Origin: Aquimarina agarivorans
GTDB lineage: Bacteria > Bacteroidota > Bacteroidia > Flavobacteriales > Flavobacteriaceae
DNA length: 35,137 nucleotides
NCBI RefSeq assembly: GCF_000218485.1
Contig: NZ_AFPB01000145.1
Span: 1 to 35,137 of the forward strand
Reading direction: 5' to 3'
Positions 18,044 through 27,310 of the stretch are shown one piece after another. Position 1 is the stretch's first letter. The number at the start of each line of letters is the position of its first letter. Below the pieces are notes generated by a model. The model was not told where the DNA came from, searched no databases, and saw nothing but the letters and a program-made list of their open reading frames with translations. The position numbers were made by a program, and so were the translations under genes.

Positions 18044-19450
18044 ATGAGTACTACCGTTGTGAAACAAAAAACAATAAAGAAAGAGATTACACTAACAGGT
18101 GTAGGACTTCATACCGGAAACGAGGTAACATTAACTTTTAAACCAGCTCCTGCTAATCATGGGTATGTGTTTAAAAGAATTGACTTGGATGGTGAGCCAA
18201 CCATTAAAGCAAGTGCTCTATTTGTTACAAATACCCAACGAGGCACTAATTTTGAAGATAAAGGAGTCGCTATAAATACCTCGGAACATGTATTGGCTGC
18301 ATGCGTTGGTTTAGGTATTGATAATGTGCTTTTTGAACTTAATGCGCCTGAGCCACCTATTATGGATGGATCGAGTAAGTTTTTTGTTGAGGCTTTGGAA
18401 AAAGCTGGGATTGAAGAACTGGATGCCGAAATTGATGAATATATTGTTACTGAGCCTATTTCATACAAAGATGAAAAAACAGGAAGTGAGCTATTGGTCA
18501 TTCCTTCCAACGAATACCAAGTGACTGCTATGGTTGATTTTGATACCAAAGTTTTAGGTACACAAAACGCCTCTTTAGAATCTATGTCCGATTTTAAAGC
18601 AACTATTGCTAATGCACGTACATTTAGTTTTTTGCATGAATTGGAAATGTTATTGGAACATGGCTTAATTAAAGGTGGCGATTTAAATAATGCCATTGTT
18701 TACGTGGATAAGGAACTAAAGCCTGAAACTATGGAGCGCTTAAAAGTAGCTTTTGGGAAAGATTCTATTTCGGTAAAACCCAATGGTATTTTAGATAATT
18801 TAACACTGCATTACCCAAATGAAGCTGCCAGGCATAAGTTGTTAGATGTTATTGGTGATTTGGCCTTAATTGGTACTCGAATAAGAGGTAGGGTGATTGC
18901 TACTAAACCAGGGCATTTTGTTAACACAGAGTTTGCAAAATTGATGGCTCAAAAAATCAAAAAAGAACGCAGAAATTATGTGCCTAAATTTGATTTATCG
19001 CAAAAGCCCTTAATGGATATTCATCAAATAATGGCCACTTTACCGCATCGTGCTCCTTTTTTGTTATTAGATCGTATTATTGAAATGTCGGATACACATG
19101 TAGTAGGAATGAAAAATGTGACCATGAACGAGCCCTTTTTCAACGGACATTTCCCAGGTGCTCCTGTAATGCCTGGTGTGCTTCAAGTAGAAGCTATGGC
19201 GCAAGCAGGGGGTATTTTGGCTTTAAGCACCGTGCCAGATCCTGAAAATTACCTGACCTTTTTTATGAAAATTGATAATGTTAAATTTAAGCAGCAGGTC
19301 ATACCTGGGGATACATTAATTTTTGATTTAAAATTGATTACACCAATACGTCGTGGTATTTGTCATATGGCAGCAAAAGCCTATGCAAATAACAAATTAG
19401 TATCGGAGGCTGAATTAATGGCGCAAATCGTTAAAACAAAAAACAAATAG
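18044..19450 (+). CDS. lpxC/fabZ: LpxC deacetylase / FabZ dehydratase fusion
   Basis: A 468-aa bifunctional protein. Residues about 1-315 form LpxC, the zinc amidase that commits UDP-acyl-GlcNAc to lipid A: zinc ligands His82 (SEHVLAA), His264 and Asp268 (HKLLDVIGD), plus the PPIMDGSSKFF segment. Residues about 325-468 form FabZ, the 3-hydroxyacyl-ACP dehydratase of fatty acid synthesis: MATLPHRAPFLLLDRI, catalytic His369 in FNGHFPGAPVMPG and Glu383 in QVEAMAQAGG. The fusion is known in Bacteroidota and places two enzymes competing for the hydroxyacyl-ACP pool in one chain. It follows lpxD with a one-base gap. Confidence 0.97.
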   Translation: MSTTVVKQKTIKKEITLTGVGLHTGNEVTLTFKPAPANHGYVFKRIDLDGEPTIKASALFVTNTQRGTNFEDKGVAINTSEHVLAACVGLGIDNVLFELNAPEPPIMDGSSKFFVEALEKAGIEELDAEIDEYIVTEPISYKDEKTGSELLVIPSNEYQVTAMVDFDTKVLGTQNASLESMSDFKATIANARTFSFLHELEMLLEHGLIKGGDLNNAIVYVDKELKPETMERLKVAFGKDSISVKPNGILDNLTLHYPNEAARHKLLDVIGDLALIGTRIRGRVIATKPGHFVNTEFAKLMAQKIKKERRNYVPKFDLSQKPLMDIHQIMATLPHRAPFLLLDRIIEMSDTHVVGMKNVTMNEPFFNGHFPGAPVMPGVLQVEAMAQAGGILALSTVPDPENYLTFFMKIDNVKFKQQVIPGDTLIFDLKLITPIRRGICHMAAKAYANNKLVSEAELMAQIVKTKNK

Positions 19451-19528
19451 TACCTTTATATTAAAATAACCTAGAAAAACTATTGAAAATAATACCTAAA
19501 TTTTTGGTATGCAATCAAAAAAATAATC

Positions 19529-20314
19529 ATGAATCAACCTTTAGCATACGTTCACCCTGGAGCTAAAATAGCCAAAAATGTGGTCATTGAGCCTTTTACT
19601 ACCATACACAACGATGTAAAAATAGGCGAAGGTACTTGGATAGGTTCCAATGTAACTATTATGGAAGGGGCGCGTATTGGTAAAAATTGCAATATTTTTC
19701 CAGGAGCAGTAATTTCGGCGATACCGCAGGATAAAAAATTTAACGACGAGGATACCGTTACTATAATTGGTGACAATACAACTATTAGAGAGTGTGTTAC
19801 TATTAACAGAGGAACTTCAGACCGAATGAAAACTCAAATTGGCGAGGATTGCTGGATAATGGCTTATAGTCATATCGCGCATGATTGTATTGTAGGTGAT
19901 CATTGCATTTTTTCAAATAATACTACCCTTGCAGGACATATAACCATAGGAGATTATGTAGTTTGCGCGGGAATGGTTGCAATAAATCAGTTTTGTAGTG
20001 TAGGGAGTCATGCTTTTGTTACCGGAGGATCTTTGGTTCGGAAAGATGTACCGCCATTTGTAAAAGCAGGTAGGGAACCTTTGTCATATGTAGGAATCAA
20101 TTCAATTGGCTTACGCCGAAGAGGGTTTGATGTAGATAAGATCAGAGAAATTCAAAACATTTACAGAATTTTATACCAAAAAAATTATAATAATACGCAG
20201 GCCTCATCAATTATAGAAGCTGAAATGGAAGCCACCAAGGAACGTGATGAAATTTTGCTGTTTATCAAAAATTCGCAGCGTGGAATCATGAAAGGCTACT
20301 TTAAATCAAAATAA
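19529..20314 (+). CDS. lpxA: UDP-N-acetylglucosamine acyltransferase
   Basis: A 261-aa hexapeptide-repeat enzyme that starts lipid A synthesis by 3-O-acylation of UDP-GlcNAc from hydroxyacyl-ACP. The beta-helix begins at AYVHPGAKIAKNVVIEPF; the catalytic His is in MAYSHIAHDCIVGDH; a helical C-terminus with GLRRRGFDVDKI follows, all as in the family. Length is normal. A 78-bp AT-rich gap separates it from lpxC-fabZ without a visible terminator. efp begins 20 bp after its stop, so the run continues. Confidence 0.96.
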   Translation: MNQPLAYVHPGAKIAKNVVIEPFTTIHNDVKIGEGTWIGSNVTIMEGARIGKNCNIFPGAVISAIPQDKKFNDEDTVTIIGDNTTIRECVTINRGTSDRMKTQIGEDCWIMAYSHIAHDCIVGDHCIFSNNTTLAGHITIGDYVVCAGMVAINQFCSVGSHAFVTGGSLVRKDVPPFVKAGREPLSYVGINSIGLRRRGFDVDKIREIQNIYRILYQKNYNNTQASSIIEAEMEATKERDEILLFIKNSQRGIMKGYFKSK

Positions 20315-20334
20315 TAATATAATAACCGTATATA

Positions 20335-20901
20335 ATGGCAAGTACAAGTGATATCAGAAATGGATTATGTATCAGATATAATCACGATATTTTTAAAATA
20401 ATAGAATTTTTACACGTAAAACCAGGTAAAGGACCTGCTTTTGTTCGTACAAAGTTAAAAAGTGTAACTTCAGGTAAAGTGATTGATAACACTTTTTCCG
20501 CAGGGCATAAAATTGATGAGGTTCGTGTGGAAACACATAAATTCCAATTTTTATACAATGATGCTGAAGGATATCATTTAATGAATCAAGAAGATTATTC
20601 ACAAATAGCATTACAGGAGACGGCTATTGATCGTCCTGATTTGTTAAAAGAAGGGGATGTGGTAACGGTAATTATAAATTCCGAAGATGGAGCACCTTTA
20701 TCAGTAGAAATGCCACAAACCGTGATATTGGAAGTCACTGCCACTGAACCAGGAGTAAAAGGGAATACAGCAACTAACGCTACAAAACCTGCTACTGTTG
20801 AAACAGGAGCGCAAGTAATGGTTCCCTTATTTATAAACGAAGGCGACAAAATCAAAATAGAAACTGCCAAAGGAACGTATAAAGAACGCGTTAAAGAGTA
20901 A
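20335..20901 (+). CDS. efp: translation elongation factor P
   Basis: A 188-aa three-domain translation factor that relieves ribosome stalling at polyproline. The KOW-like domain I holds HVKPGKGPAFVR with Lys32 at the tip (equivalent of the modified Lys34 in E. coli). Domain II (about 65-125) and the OB-fold domain III with ATEPGVKGNTA and GDKIKIETAKGTY are intact. No epmA/epmB-type modification gene is in the window. It sits between lpxA and the second lpxD-like gene. Confidence 0.97.
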   Translation: MASTSDIRNGLCIRYNHDIFKIIEFLHVKPGKGPAFVRTKLKSVTSGKVIDNTFSAGHKIDEVRVETHKFQFLYNDAEGYHLMNQEDYSQIALQETAIDRPDLLKEGDVVTVIINSEDGAPLSVEMPQTVILEVTATEPGVKGNTATNATKPATVETGAQVMVPLFINEGDKIKIETAKGTYKERVKE

Positions 20902-20918
20902 ATTTAACTAGGAAGTAC

Positions 20919-20959
20919 GAATTTAGAAGTTTGACCTATGTAAGGAACCTTCTAAATTC
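20919..20959. repeat. palindromic repeat after efp
   Basis: GAATTTAGAAG (20919-20929) and CTTCTAAATTC (20949-20959) are a perfect 11-bp inverted repeat with a 19-nt loop. It is followed by AATTCTTAATTCGCAATTC, an imperfect direct series typical of flavobacterial extragenic repeats. No T-run follows, so it is not an obvious terminator. It shares TTTAGAAGTTT with the repeat at 14041-14105. Confidence 0.55.
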
Positions 20960-20983
20960 ACAATTCTTAATTCGCAATTCAAC

Positions 20984-21919
20984 ATGAAATTCTCACAGCC
21001 ATATACTTTAAAGCAGATCGCAGAAATTCTTCAGTCGGAATATGTAGGTGCTGCTGATTTTTTGATTACGGGTTGTAATGAAATTCATAGAGTTGTAGCT
21101 GGAGATATTGTTTTTGTAGATCATCCTAAATATTACGATAAGGCGCTGGAAAGCGCGGCAACTACTGTTTTAATTAATAAAAAAGTGAATTGTCCAAAAG
21201 GTAAAAGTCTGTTGATTTCTGATGATCCATTTAGGGATTTTAATAAATTAACGCAATTTTTCAAACCCTTTGAAAGGGCGAAACAAATTATTTCGGCTAC
21301 GGCTAAAATTGGTAAAAACGTAGTAATTCAACCAGGTGTTTTTATTGGAAACCATGTAACTATTGGTGATGACTCTGTAATACATGCAAACGTATCCATT
21401 TATGATAATTGTCAGGTAGGTTCAAAGGTTACTATACATGCCAATACAGTTCTTGGAGCTGATGCTTTTTACTATAAAAACAGAGCTACAGGGTATGATA
21501 AATTACTTTCTAGCGGAAGCGTAATAATTGAGGACAATGTTGATTTGGGCGCATCATGTACTATTGATAGAGGTGTGTCCGATATTACAATAATAAAAGA
21601 AGGATCAAAAATAGACAATCAAGTTCATATTGGGCATGATACCATTATTGGAAAAAAATGTTTGATAGCATCGCAAGTAGGAATAGCAGGATGTGTTGAA
21701 ATTGGCAATGAAGTGACCATTTGGGGTCAGGTTGGCATTACAAGTGGAATTTCCATAGGCGATCACGTAACTATTTTGGCACAATCAGGAGTGAGTAAAT
21801 CTTTAAAAGCAGGAGGGCGTTATTTTGGAACTCCCGCCGATGATTTTAGAACTAAATATAAAGAGTTAGCTGTGGTAAAGCAAATACCAGATATCATTAA
21901 TAAAGTCAATAAATTATGA
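20984..21919 (+). CDS. second LpxD-like hexapeptide acyltransferase
   Basis: A 311-aa paralogue of the LpxD at 17023. It has the same plan: an N-terminal domain beginning YTLKQIAEILQSEY with DIVFVDHPKYYDKAL, then hexapeptide repeats with the catalytic-type His in QVHIGHDTIIGK. It is about 30 residues shorter and ends without the usual long C-terminal helix. It is annotated in relatives as UDP-3-O-(3-hydroxymyristoyl)glucosamine N-acyltransferase. Whether it acts on lipid A, perhaps with another acyl chain, or on another sugar nucleotide cannot be read from the sequence. Its stop overlaps the next start by four bases (ATGA). Confidence 0.85.
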   Translation: MKFSQPYTLKQIAEILQSEYVGAADFLITGCNEIHRVVAGDIVFVDHPKYYDKALESAATTVLINKKVNCPKGKSLLISDDPFRDFNKLTQFFKPFERAKQIISATAKIGKNVVIQPGVFIGNHVTIGDDSVIHANVSIYDNCQVGSKVTIHANTVLGADAFYYKNRATGYDKLLSSGSVIIEDNVDLGASCTIDRGVSDITIIKEGSKIDNQVHIGHDTIIGKKCLIASQVGIAGCVEIGNEVTIWGQVGITSGISIGDHVTILAQSGVSKSLKAGGRYFGTPADDFRTKYKELAVVKQIPDIINKVNKL

Positions 21920-22314
21920 GCTTAAGTCCAAGAAAAATTGTGAGAATATTTTATGAAGCAGATTTAATTCATAACGAGCAAATTTTAAAGGACTACTTAC
22001 ACGCCGAAGTTACCCTAAATTGGAATAGTAGTTTTGGCTTTTCAAAAAAAAATTTTGATGATATTTTAAGGATGTTTAAAGGGATGCAAAGCGCTTTTGA
22101 ATTTTCGAGAAACAAAATAACACATTTGCTTACGGATAAAAACACAGTAACCATTAGGCATACTTTTTTTGCTAAAGCTATCGAAAGATCTAAAGAAGAA
22201 GCCATAGCGCATTTTATGTGTATTTGGGAACTTAAAGAAGATAAATTATATAAAGGATATATGATAAGTCAGCAAGCAGATTTTAGTGTTGAAAATATGG
22301 AAACATTTCTATAA
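21916..22314 (+). CDS. NTF2-like (SnoaL-type) protein
   Basis: A 132-aa soluble protein with the helix-helix-strand opening of the NTF2-like superfamily (IVRIFYEADLIHNEQILKDY) and later IAHFMCIWELKEDKLYKGY, the usual central sheet. No catalytic residues are evident. It is translationally coupled to the second lpxD-like gene through an ATGA overlap, which suggests related function, possibly a small ligand-binding or dimer scaffold. The function is unknown. Confidence 0.65.
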   Translation: MSLSPRKIVRIFYEADLIHNEQILKDYLHAEVTLNWNSSFGFSKKNFDDILRMFKGMQSAFEFSRNKITHLLTDKNTVTIRHTFFAKAIERSKEEAIAHFMCIWELKEDKLYKGYMISQQADFSVENMETFL

Positions 22315-22382
22315 ACAAAACTTCACTACTTAGTAATTAATACTTACTTTAGCAAAGCATATAAAAAAAAGAAATATAAAAA

Positions 22383-23255
22383 ATGAGTGTTTTAGTAAAT
22401 AAAGATTCAAATATAATAGTACAAGGTTTTACAGGAAGCGAAGGAACTTTTCATGCTTCGCAAATGATTGAGTACGGAACAAATGTTGTTGGTGGTGTAA
22501 CTCCAGGTAAAGGAGGGCAAACGCATTTGGACAGGCCTGTTTTTAATACAGTTGCGGAAGCTGTTGAAAAAGTAAACGCAGATGTCTCTTTAATTTTTGT
22601 TCCACCAGCTTTTGCTGCTGATGCCATTATGGAATCTGCCAATGCAGGAATAAAAGTAATTATTGCTATAACCGAAGGAATTCCAGTTGCTGATATGGTA
22701 AAAGCTGCGAATTATATAAAAAATAAAGATTGCAGATTAATTGGTCCTAACTGTCCTGGTGTAATTACTCCGGGAGAAGCTAAAGTTGGTATTATGCCTG
22801 GATTTGTATTTAAGTCAGGAAAAGTTGGTATTGTATCAAAATCAGGAACATTGACTTATGAAGCTGCTGACCAGGTAGTAAAGCAAGGTTTGGGAATTAC
22901 CACAGCAATTGGTATTGGAGGTGATCCAATAATTGGTACTACAACAAAGGACGCTGTAGAACTTTTAATTAACGATCCAGACACGGAAGCCGTTGTTATG
23001 ATTGGCGAAATCGGAGGTCAGTTGGAAGCTGATGCTGCCAATTGGTATAAAAATTCAGGCAGTAAAAAACCAGTAGTTGGATTTATTGCAGGCGAAACTG
23101 CTCCTGCAGGAAGAACTATGGGACATGCAGGCGCAATCGTCGGTGGATCGGAAGATACTGCAGCTGCAAAAAAAGAAATTATGAGAGCTTGTGGAATTCA
23201 CGTTGTGGATTCTCCTGCTGAAATTGGAAAAAAAGTAGCAGAAGTTTTAGGCTAA
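22383..23255 (+). CDS. sucD: succinate-CoA ligase subunit alpha
   Basis: A 290-aa alpha subunit of succinyl-CoA synthetase (TCA cycle; succinyl-CoA to succinate with NTP formation). The CoA-binding Rossmann domain starts [34 protein letters not shown] lies in the middle; the phospho-histidine is His248 in [13 protein letters not shown]. The partner sucC is not in the window, as is usual in flavobacteria where the two are often separate. It lies 68 bp after the NTF2-like gene and ends at a strong terminator. Confidence 0.97.
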   Translation: MSVLVNKDSNIIVQGFTGSEGTFHASQMIEYGTNVVGGVTPGKGGQTHLDRPVFNTVAEAVEKVNADVSLIFVPPAFAADAIMESANAGIKVIIAITEGIPVADMVKAANYIKNKDCRLIGPNCPGVITPGEAKVGIMPGFVFKSGKVGIVSKSGTLTYEAADQVVKQGLGITTAIGIGGDPIIGTTTKDAVELLINDPDTEAVVMIGEIGGQLEADAANWYKNSGSKKPVVGFIAGETAPAGRTMGHAGAIVGGSEDTAAAKKEIMRACGIHVVDSPAEIGKKVAEVLG

Positions 23256-23276
23256 TTTATTGTCCATAAAATATTT

Positions 23277-23317
23277 AAATCCACTTTCGATTAACTTTGA
23301 AAGTGGATTTTTTTTCT
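23277..23317 (+). terminator. intrinsic terminator after sucD
   Basis: A perfect 12-bp inverted repeat (23277-23288 and 23299-23310, 10-nt loop) is followed by a T-run. It closes the co-directional run that begins at 15770. Confidence 0.9.
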
Positions 23318-23707
23318 TAATTTTTTAAGAAAAATTAAAGAATCGAATTATTGTCTATAACTACATATATTGTTAAGTTTATCCCTAATTACGGACTTTG
23401 TAACAAAAAAAGTCAATTTTAAAATGTACTGTTTTTGTTAATTTTAACAAATACATGAATTTCAATAGTATACGGTTTAATTGTAGTTTAATTGTAAAAT
23501 AAGTAGCACTTTTTACTGTTGCTTTACAATTGTATCTATTACAAAAAAAACGAATTTACGCATGCTTTAAATTTAATTGTATACTAAAATTTGATAAACT
23601 TCAGTTTAAATTGGGCTTTATGCCGTAACAACAATCAATGATAATATATCGTACTTTTCATTAACTCGCAATAAGTTTTGAACGGAGTAGTGATTGATTT
23701 TTATAAG
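23318..23707. other. AT-rich intergenic region with several small repeats
   Basis: No coding frame is convincing here. A 7-2-7 inverted repeat TTGTTAA-TT-TTAACAA lies at 23435-23450. The 11-mer GTTTAATTGTA is repeated in tandem at 23475-23485 and 23486-23496, with a related TTTAATTGTATAC at 23572-23584. TACAATTGTA at 23525-23534 is a perfect palindrome. TAGTATAC (23466) and GTATACTA (23579) are an inverted pair. These could be operator sites for the M16 gene or remnants of sequence drift. Confidence 0.45.
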
Positions 23708-26668
23708 ATGAATAAAATGGGTGTTTTAAAAAAAATTAGTAGAGTAGTCTTTATAGTAATATTTATTACATGTTTTGTAAACTGTAAAACTAAAAAAGAG
23801 CCTGTAGTTTATCATTCGGAACAAGCATTTGATATTACAAAGTCTTACAAGTCATTTGATAATGATCCTACCGGTTTACGTTTGTACACTTTGCACAACG
23901 GATTAAAAGTGTATTTATCAAAAAATACAGATGAACCAAAAATAGAAACGCTAATTGCAGTAAAAGCGGGTTCTACTTATGATCCGGCTGATCAAACAGG
24001 ATTAGCACATTATTTAGAGCACATGTTGTTTAAGGGAACCAGTAAGTTAGGTACAGCCGACTGGGAAAATGAAAGGAAACAATTACGAGAAATTTCTCAT
24101 TTATACGAGTCTCATAAAAATACCGTAGATACCACAAGGAAAAAAGTAATTTACCGTAAAATTGACTCCATTTCAGGGATTGCAGCTAAATATGCTATTG
24201 CCAATGAATATGACAAAATGATAAGCAGTATTGGTGCCGAAGGTACTAATGCCTTTACCTCAAATGAAATGACGGTTTATAAAAATAAAATACCTGCCAA
24301 TGAACTTGATAAATGGCTAGCGGTGGAAAAAGAACGCTTTAGTGAACTGGTATTGCGCTTGTTTCATACTGAATTAGAAACCGTATATGAAGAATTTAAT
24401 CGTGGGCAGGATAATGACGGTCGTAAGCAATTTACTGCTTTATTAGAAAATTTGTTTCCAACACATCCTTATGGTACTCAAACTACTATTGGAACATCGG
24501 AACATTTGAAAAACCCATCCATGAAGGCTATTCATAATTATTTTGACACTTATTACGTGCCTAATAATATGGCTTTAATTTTAGTAGGGGATTTAGATTT
24601 TGATAGTACTATCCGCAAAATAGAAAAAGCTTTTGGGAGTTACGTTTACAAACCTGTAGATCATCCAGAATTTGTGAAAGAATTACCTATTGAAAAACCG
24701 ATTACGGACACTGTATATGGGCCGAATGCCGCATCAATATATATTGGTTTTAGAACAGGAAGCGTAAATGATGATGAAACAATAATGGTTAATTTGATTG
24801 ATTATTTATTGGCAAATTCTAGTGCAGGTTTAATTGATTTAAATTTAAATAGTCAACAAAAAGTACAATCAGCGGGTTCATTTACTTCATTTAAAAAAGA
24901 CTATGGGATGCATATTTTGTATGGAGTTCCTAAAAAAGAGCAATCCTTGGATGAGGTAAAAGAACTATTGTTAAGTCAAATGGAATTAATTAAACAAGGT
25001 GCTTTTGACGATTGGTTAATCGGAGCAGTTATCAATGACTTGACATTGTCACAAATTCAAAGTTTGGAGAGTTCAAAAGCAGTCGCTTATGATTTTATGT
25101 ACAGTTTTGTTTATGAACAGCCTTGGGGAAAGCGTTTGAAAAAGCTTGAAAAATTAAAAAAGATTACTAAAAAGCAAGTGATTGATTTTGCAAATAAATT
25201 TTACAAAGAAAATTATGTAGTAGTCAATAAATTGGTAGGCGAAGATCCGTACCAAATTAAAGTAGAAAATCCTGAAATTACTCCAGTTGATGTGAATAGA
25301 GACCAGGTTTCGGAATTTACCAAAAAGTTCAATACGATGGTTTCTGATTCGTTGCTGCCTCAACAAATTATTTACAAGGACTTAATTAAAGAAACAGCCC
25401 TGTCAAACGGTACAAAGTTTTCGTACATAAAAAATAAAACTAATGATTTAGCCTCACTTACGATTACTTTTCCCGTAGGAAGCGATCATAACAAAAAGTT
25501 ACCTATAGCTTTTTCGTATGCAGATTTTTTAGGAACACATAGTTTGAGTAACGAAGCGCTAAAAAAGGAATTTTACAAGCTTGGTGTTAAGTATAATTTT
25601 GATGTACAGGAGGAAAAAACCAGAATGACAATTTCAGGACTTCAGCAGCATATTGCAAGTGGTTTGCAGTTATTATTTTCAGTAATAAAGGATTTAAAAC
25701 CTGATGCGGAAGCCTATTCCAAATTAATCGATCGTATTGAAAAAAGTAGGACGGACAGAAAGAAAAATAAATCGGATGTTTTGTGGAAAGGAATGTTAAA
25801 TTACAGCAAGTATGGAGAAGGTTCTCGTTTACGAAATGTAACCCCAATTGCAGATCTAAAAATGGAATCTACCTTTGAATTGGTACAACTGGTAAAAGGT
25901 ATTATTGACTATACTCCTGAGTTTTTTTATTACGGGAATGATATAACAGGAACCAAAAAAGTACTTGAGGAAAACTATTCCGTTAAAGATTTTAAAACAG
26001 TAACCTCTGAAAAAGCCATATTTTCAGAAAAAGAAAATGTAGGAAACGTCTATTTTGTAAATTACGACATGGTGCAAGCAGAACTACTTTTAGTTTCAAA
26101 ATCTATTGAATACGAACCAAAATTAGCTGCAGGAACCTTACTTTTTAATACTTATTTTGGTAGTGGATTATCATCCATAGTATTTCAGGAACTTCGGGAA
26201 TCTAAGTCGTTAGCCTATTCAGCATTTAGCACGTATGCAACAGCTACTGAGCAAGGAAAACCAAATTATTTGTATGCCTACATGGGTACTCAAGCAAATA
26301 AACTACCGGAAGCTATTGAGGCGATGAAGGCATTGTTAAATGATATGCCATTAAATGAAGCACAATTTCAATCAGCTAAAAAGTCTGTTTTAAAGACAAT
26401 TGCGGCGAGTAGAATAAACAAATCTGCCATTTATTGGAATTATAAGCGCTTAAAAAAGCTAGGAATTGATTATGATAACAGGATTGAGGTGTATGAAGCT
26501 GTAAATGATTTTACACTTCAGGATTTGAATTTATTTTTCCAATCGTACATCAAAAACAAGTCATTTGATATGATGGTTATTGGTAATAAAAAGGATGTTG
26601 ATTTAGATCTGTTAAAAGCGTATGGAACAGTTGAAGAATTGGATATCGATTATTTATTTAATTTTTAA
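23708..26668 (+). CDS. M16 family zinc metallopeptidase, lipoprotein
   Basis: An exported M16 (pitrilysin/insulinase-like) peptidase of 986 aa from the chosen ATG. The signal ends at a lipobox Cys (CFVNC followed by KTKK), so it is likely membrane-anchored. The first M16 domain has the inverted zinc motif HYLEH (His101, Glu104, His105) and the distal Glu in ETVYEEFNRG. A second homologous half (about 530-980) lacks the zinc motif, as expected for the non-catalytic lobe. ATG codons at 23708 and 23717 are both possible; a TTG at 23678 would place the hydrophobic core too far in. It stands alone after a 450-bp gap. Role: degradation of peptides in the periplasm; specificity is unknown. Confidence 0.9.
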   Translation: MNKMGVLKKISRVVFIVIFITCFVNCKTKKEPVVYHSEQAFDITKSYKSFDNDPTGLRLYTLHNGLKVYLSKNTDEPKIETLIAVKAGSTYDPADQTGLAHYLEHMLFKGTSKLGTADWENERKQLREISHLYESHKNTVDTTRKKVIYRKIDSISGIAAKYAIANEYDKMISSIGAEGTNAFTSNEMTVYKNKIPANELDKWLAVEKERFSELVLRLFHTELETVYEEFNRGQDNDGRKQFTALLENLFPTHPYGTQTTIGTSEHLKNPSMKAIHNYFDTYYVPNNMALILVGDLDFDSTIRKIEKAFGSYVYKPVDHPEFVKELPIEKPITDTVYGPNAASIYIGFRTGSVNDDETIMVNLIDYLLANSSAGLIDLNLNSQQKVQSAGSFTSFKKDYGMHILYGVPKKEQSLDEVKELLLSQMELIKQGAFDDWLIGAVINDLTLSQIQSLESSKAVAYDFMYSFVYEQPWGKRLKKLEKLKKITKKQVIDFANKFYKENYVVVNKLVGEDPYQIKVENPEITPVDVNRDQVSEFTKKFNTMVSDSLLPQQIIYKDLIKETALSNGTKFSYIKNKTNDLASLTITFPVGSDHNKKLPIAFSYADFLGTHSLSNEALKKEFYKLGVKYNFDVQEEKTRMTISGLQQHIASGLQLLFSVIKDLKPDAEAYSKLIDRIEKSRTDRKKNKSDVLWKGMLNYSKYGEGSRLRNVTPIADLKMESTFELVQLVKGIIDYTPEFFYYGNDITGTKKVLEENYSVKDFKTVTSEKAIFSEKENVGNVYFVNYDMVQAELLLVSKSIEYEPKLAAGTLLFNTYFGSGLSSIVFQELRESKSLAYSAFSTYATATEQGKPNYLYAYMGTQANKLPEAIEAMKALLNDMPLNEAQFQSAKKSVLKTIAASRINKSAIYWNYKRLKKLGIDYDNRIEVYEAVNDFTLQDLNLFFQSYIKNKSFDMMVIGNKKDVDLDLLKAYGTVEELDIDYLFNF

Positions 26669-26734
26669 CTGTTCAACAAATAGTATATTTGGTGGTAACT
26701 GATAGTTGTTACGAAACAAATACAATACCAGAAT

Positions 26735-27181
26735 TTATAATTTACGGATGGGGGAAGCTTCTTCAGTAGGAGTGCTTTCCTCTTTTTCGGGTTGTGCATT
26801 ACCTCCAAAAATCATTTCAGTGCTTGAAAATGTAGTACCAAAATTGACCGCAGCATTTACTACTTGTTCCACTGCGCTAACCACTTCATTTTCGCTTAAT
26901 TCCTTTAAAGGGTGTATAAAAACAGACCATATTACTCCTTTTGAATTGGCATATTTAACGTCAAGCGCAGAATGAAAATTGGCGGTCAAAGCATCAATAA
27001 GTAATTCCTTATCTAGACTATCTGTTTGAATAATTGGTGATATTATTCGCATTCGGTTGTGTGTTTCGTCAGTAATACAAAGCAACTGCCTGTCTCGATG
27101 TATAATCTCCCAATAACCAGAATAGCCATTGACACTATCGGTTACTTTAGTTAACAAATTTTCTAAAGTTTCATTAGTCAT
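26735..27181 (-). CDS. conserved-looking protein of unknown function
   Basis: A 148-aa soluble protein that I do not recognise with certainty. It starts with a helix (ETLENLLTKVTDSV), then beta segments (GYWEIIHRDRQLLCITDE, RMRIISPIIQTD), a helix (KELLIDALTANFHSALDVKYA), a strand (VIWSVFIHPL) and a long helix (ENEVVSAVEQVVNAAVNFG). This order resembles the YbjN / type III chaperone-like fold, which is only a tentative guess. The C-terminus is Glu/Pro/Ser-rich and probably disordered. It lies 129 bp beyond ridA on the same strand and converges on the M16 gene. Confidence 0.6.
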   Translation of the reverse strand: MTNETLENLLTKVTDSVNGYSGYWEIIHRDRQLLCITDETHNRMRIISPIIQTDSLDKELLIDALTANFHSALDVKYANSKGVIWSVFIHPLKELSENEVVSAVEQVVNAAVNFGTTFSSTEMIFGGNAQPEKEESTPTEEASPIRKL

Positions 27182-27310
27182 GTTTTGAGAAAAACTAAAT
27201 TGACTAATTAAAAAGAAAATAAAAGTAGTTTTTTTGTATCCATGATGTAGCGATTAATTGAGGTAGATTTTAGGTATTATTATTGCCGTAAGAAATAGCC
27301 GAAAAAATAG

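Noticed and set aside
18157..18696. 179-codon open frame antisense to lpxC-fabZ
   Set aside because: Long but fully inside LpxC coding sequence, Ser/Leu-rich with no recognisable domain, as expected for an antisense shadow.
20595..20870. Antisense frame inside efp
   Set aside because: Inside a well-conserved gene and without its own promoter or start context.
26706..26975. Plus-strand frame across the 26735-27181 gene
   Set aside because: Opposite strand of a more plausible 148-aa gene; the TATATTTG at 26684 could be its promoter but the protein shows no pattern.
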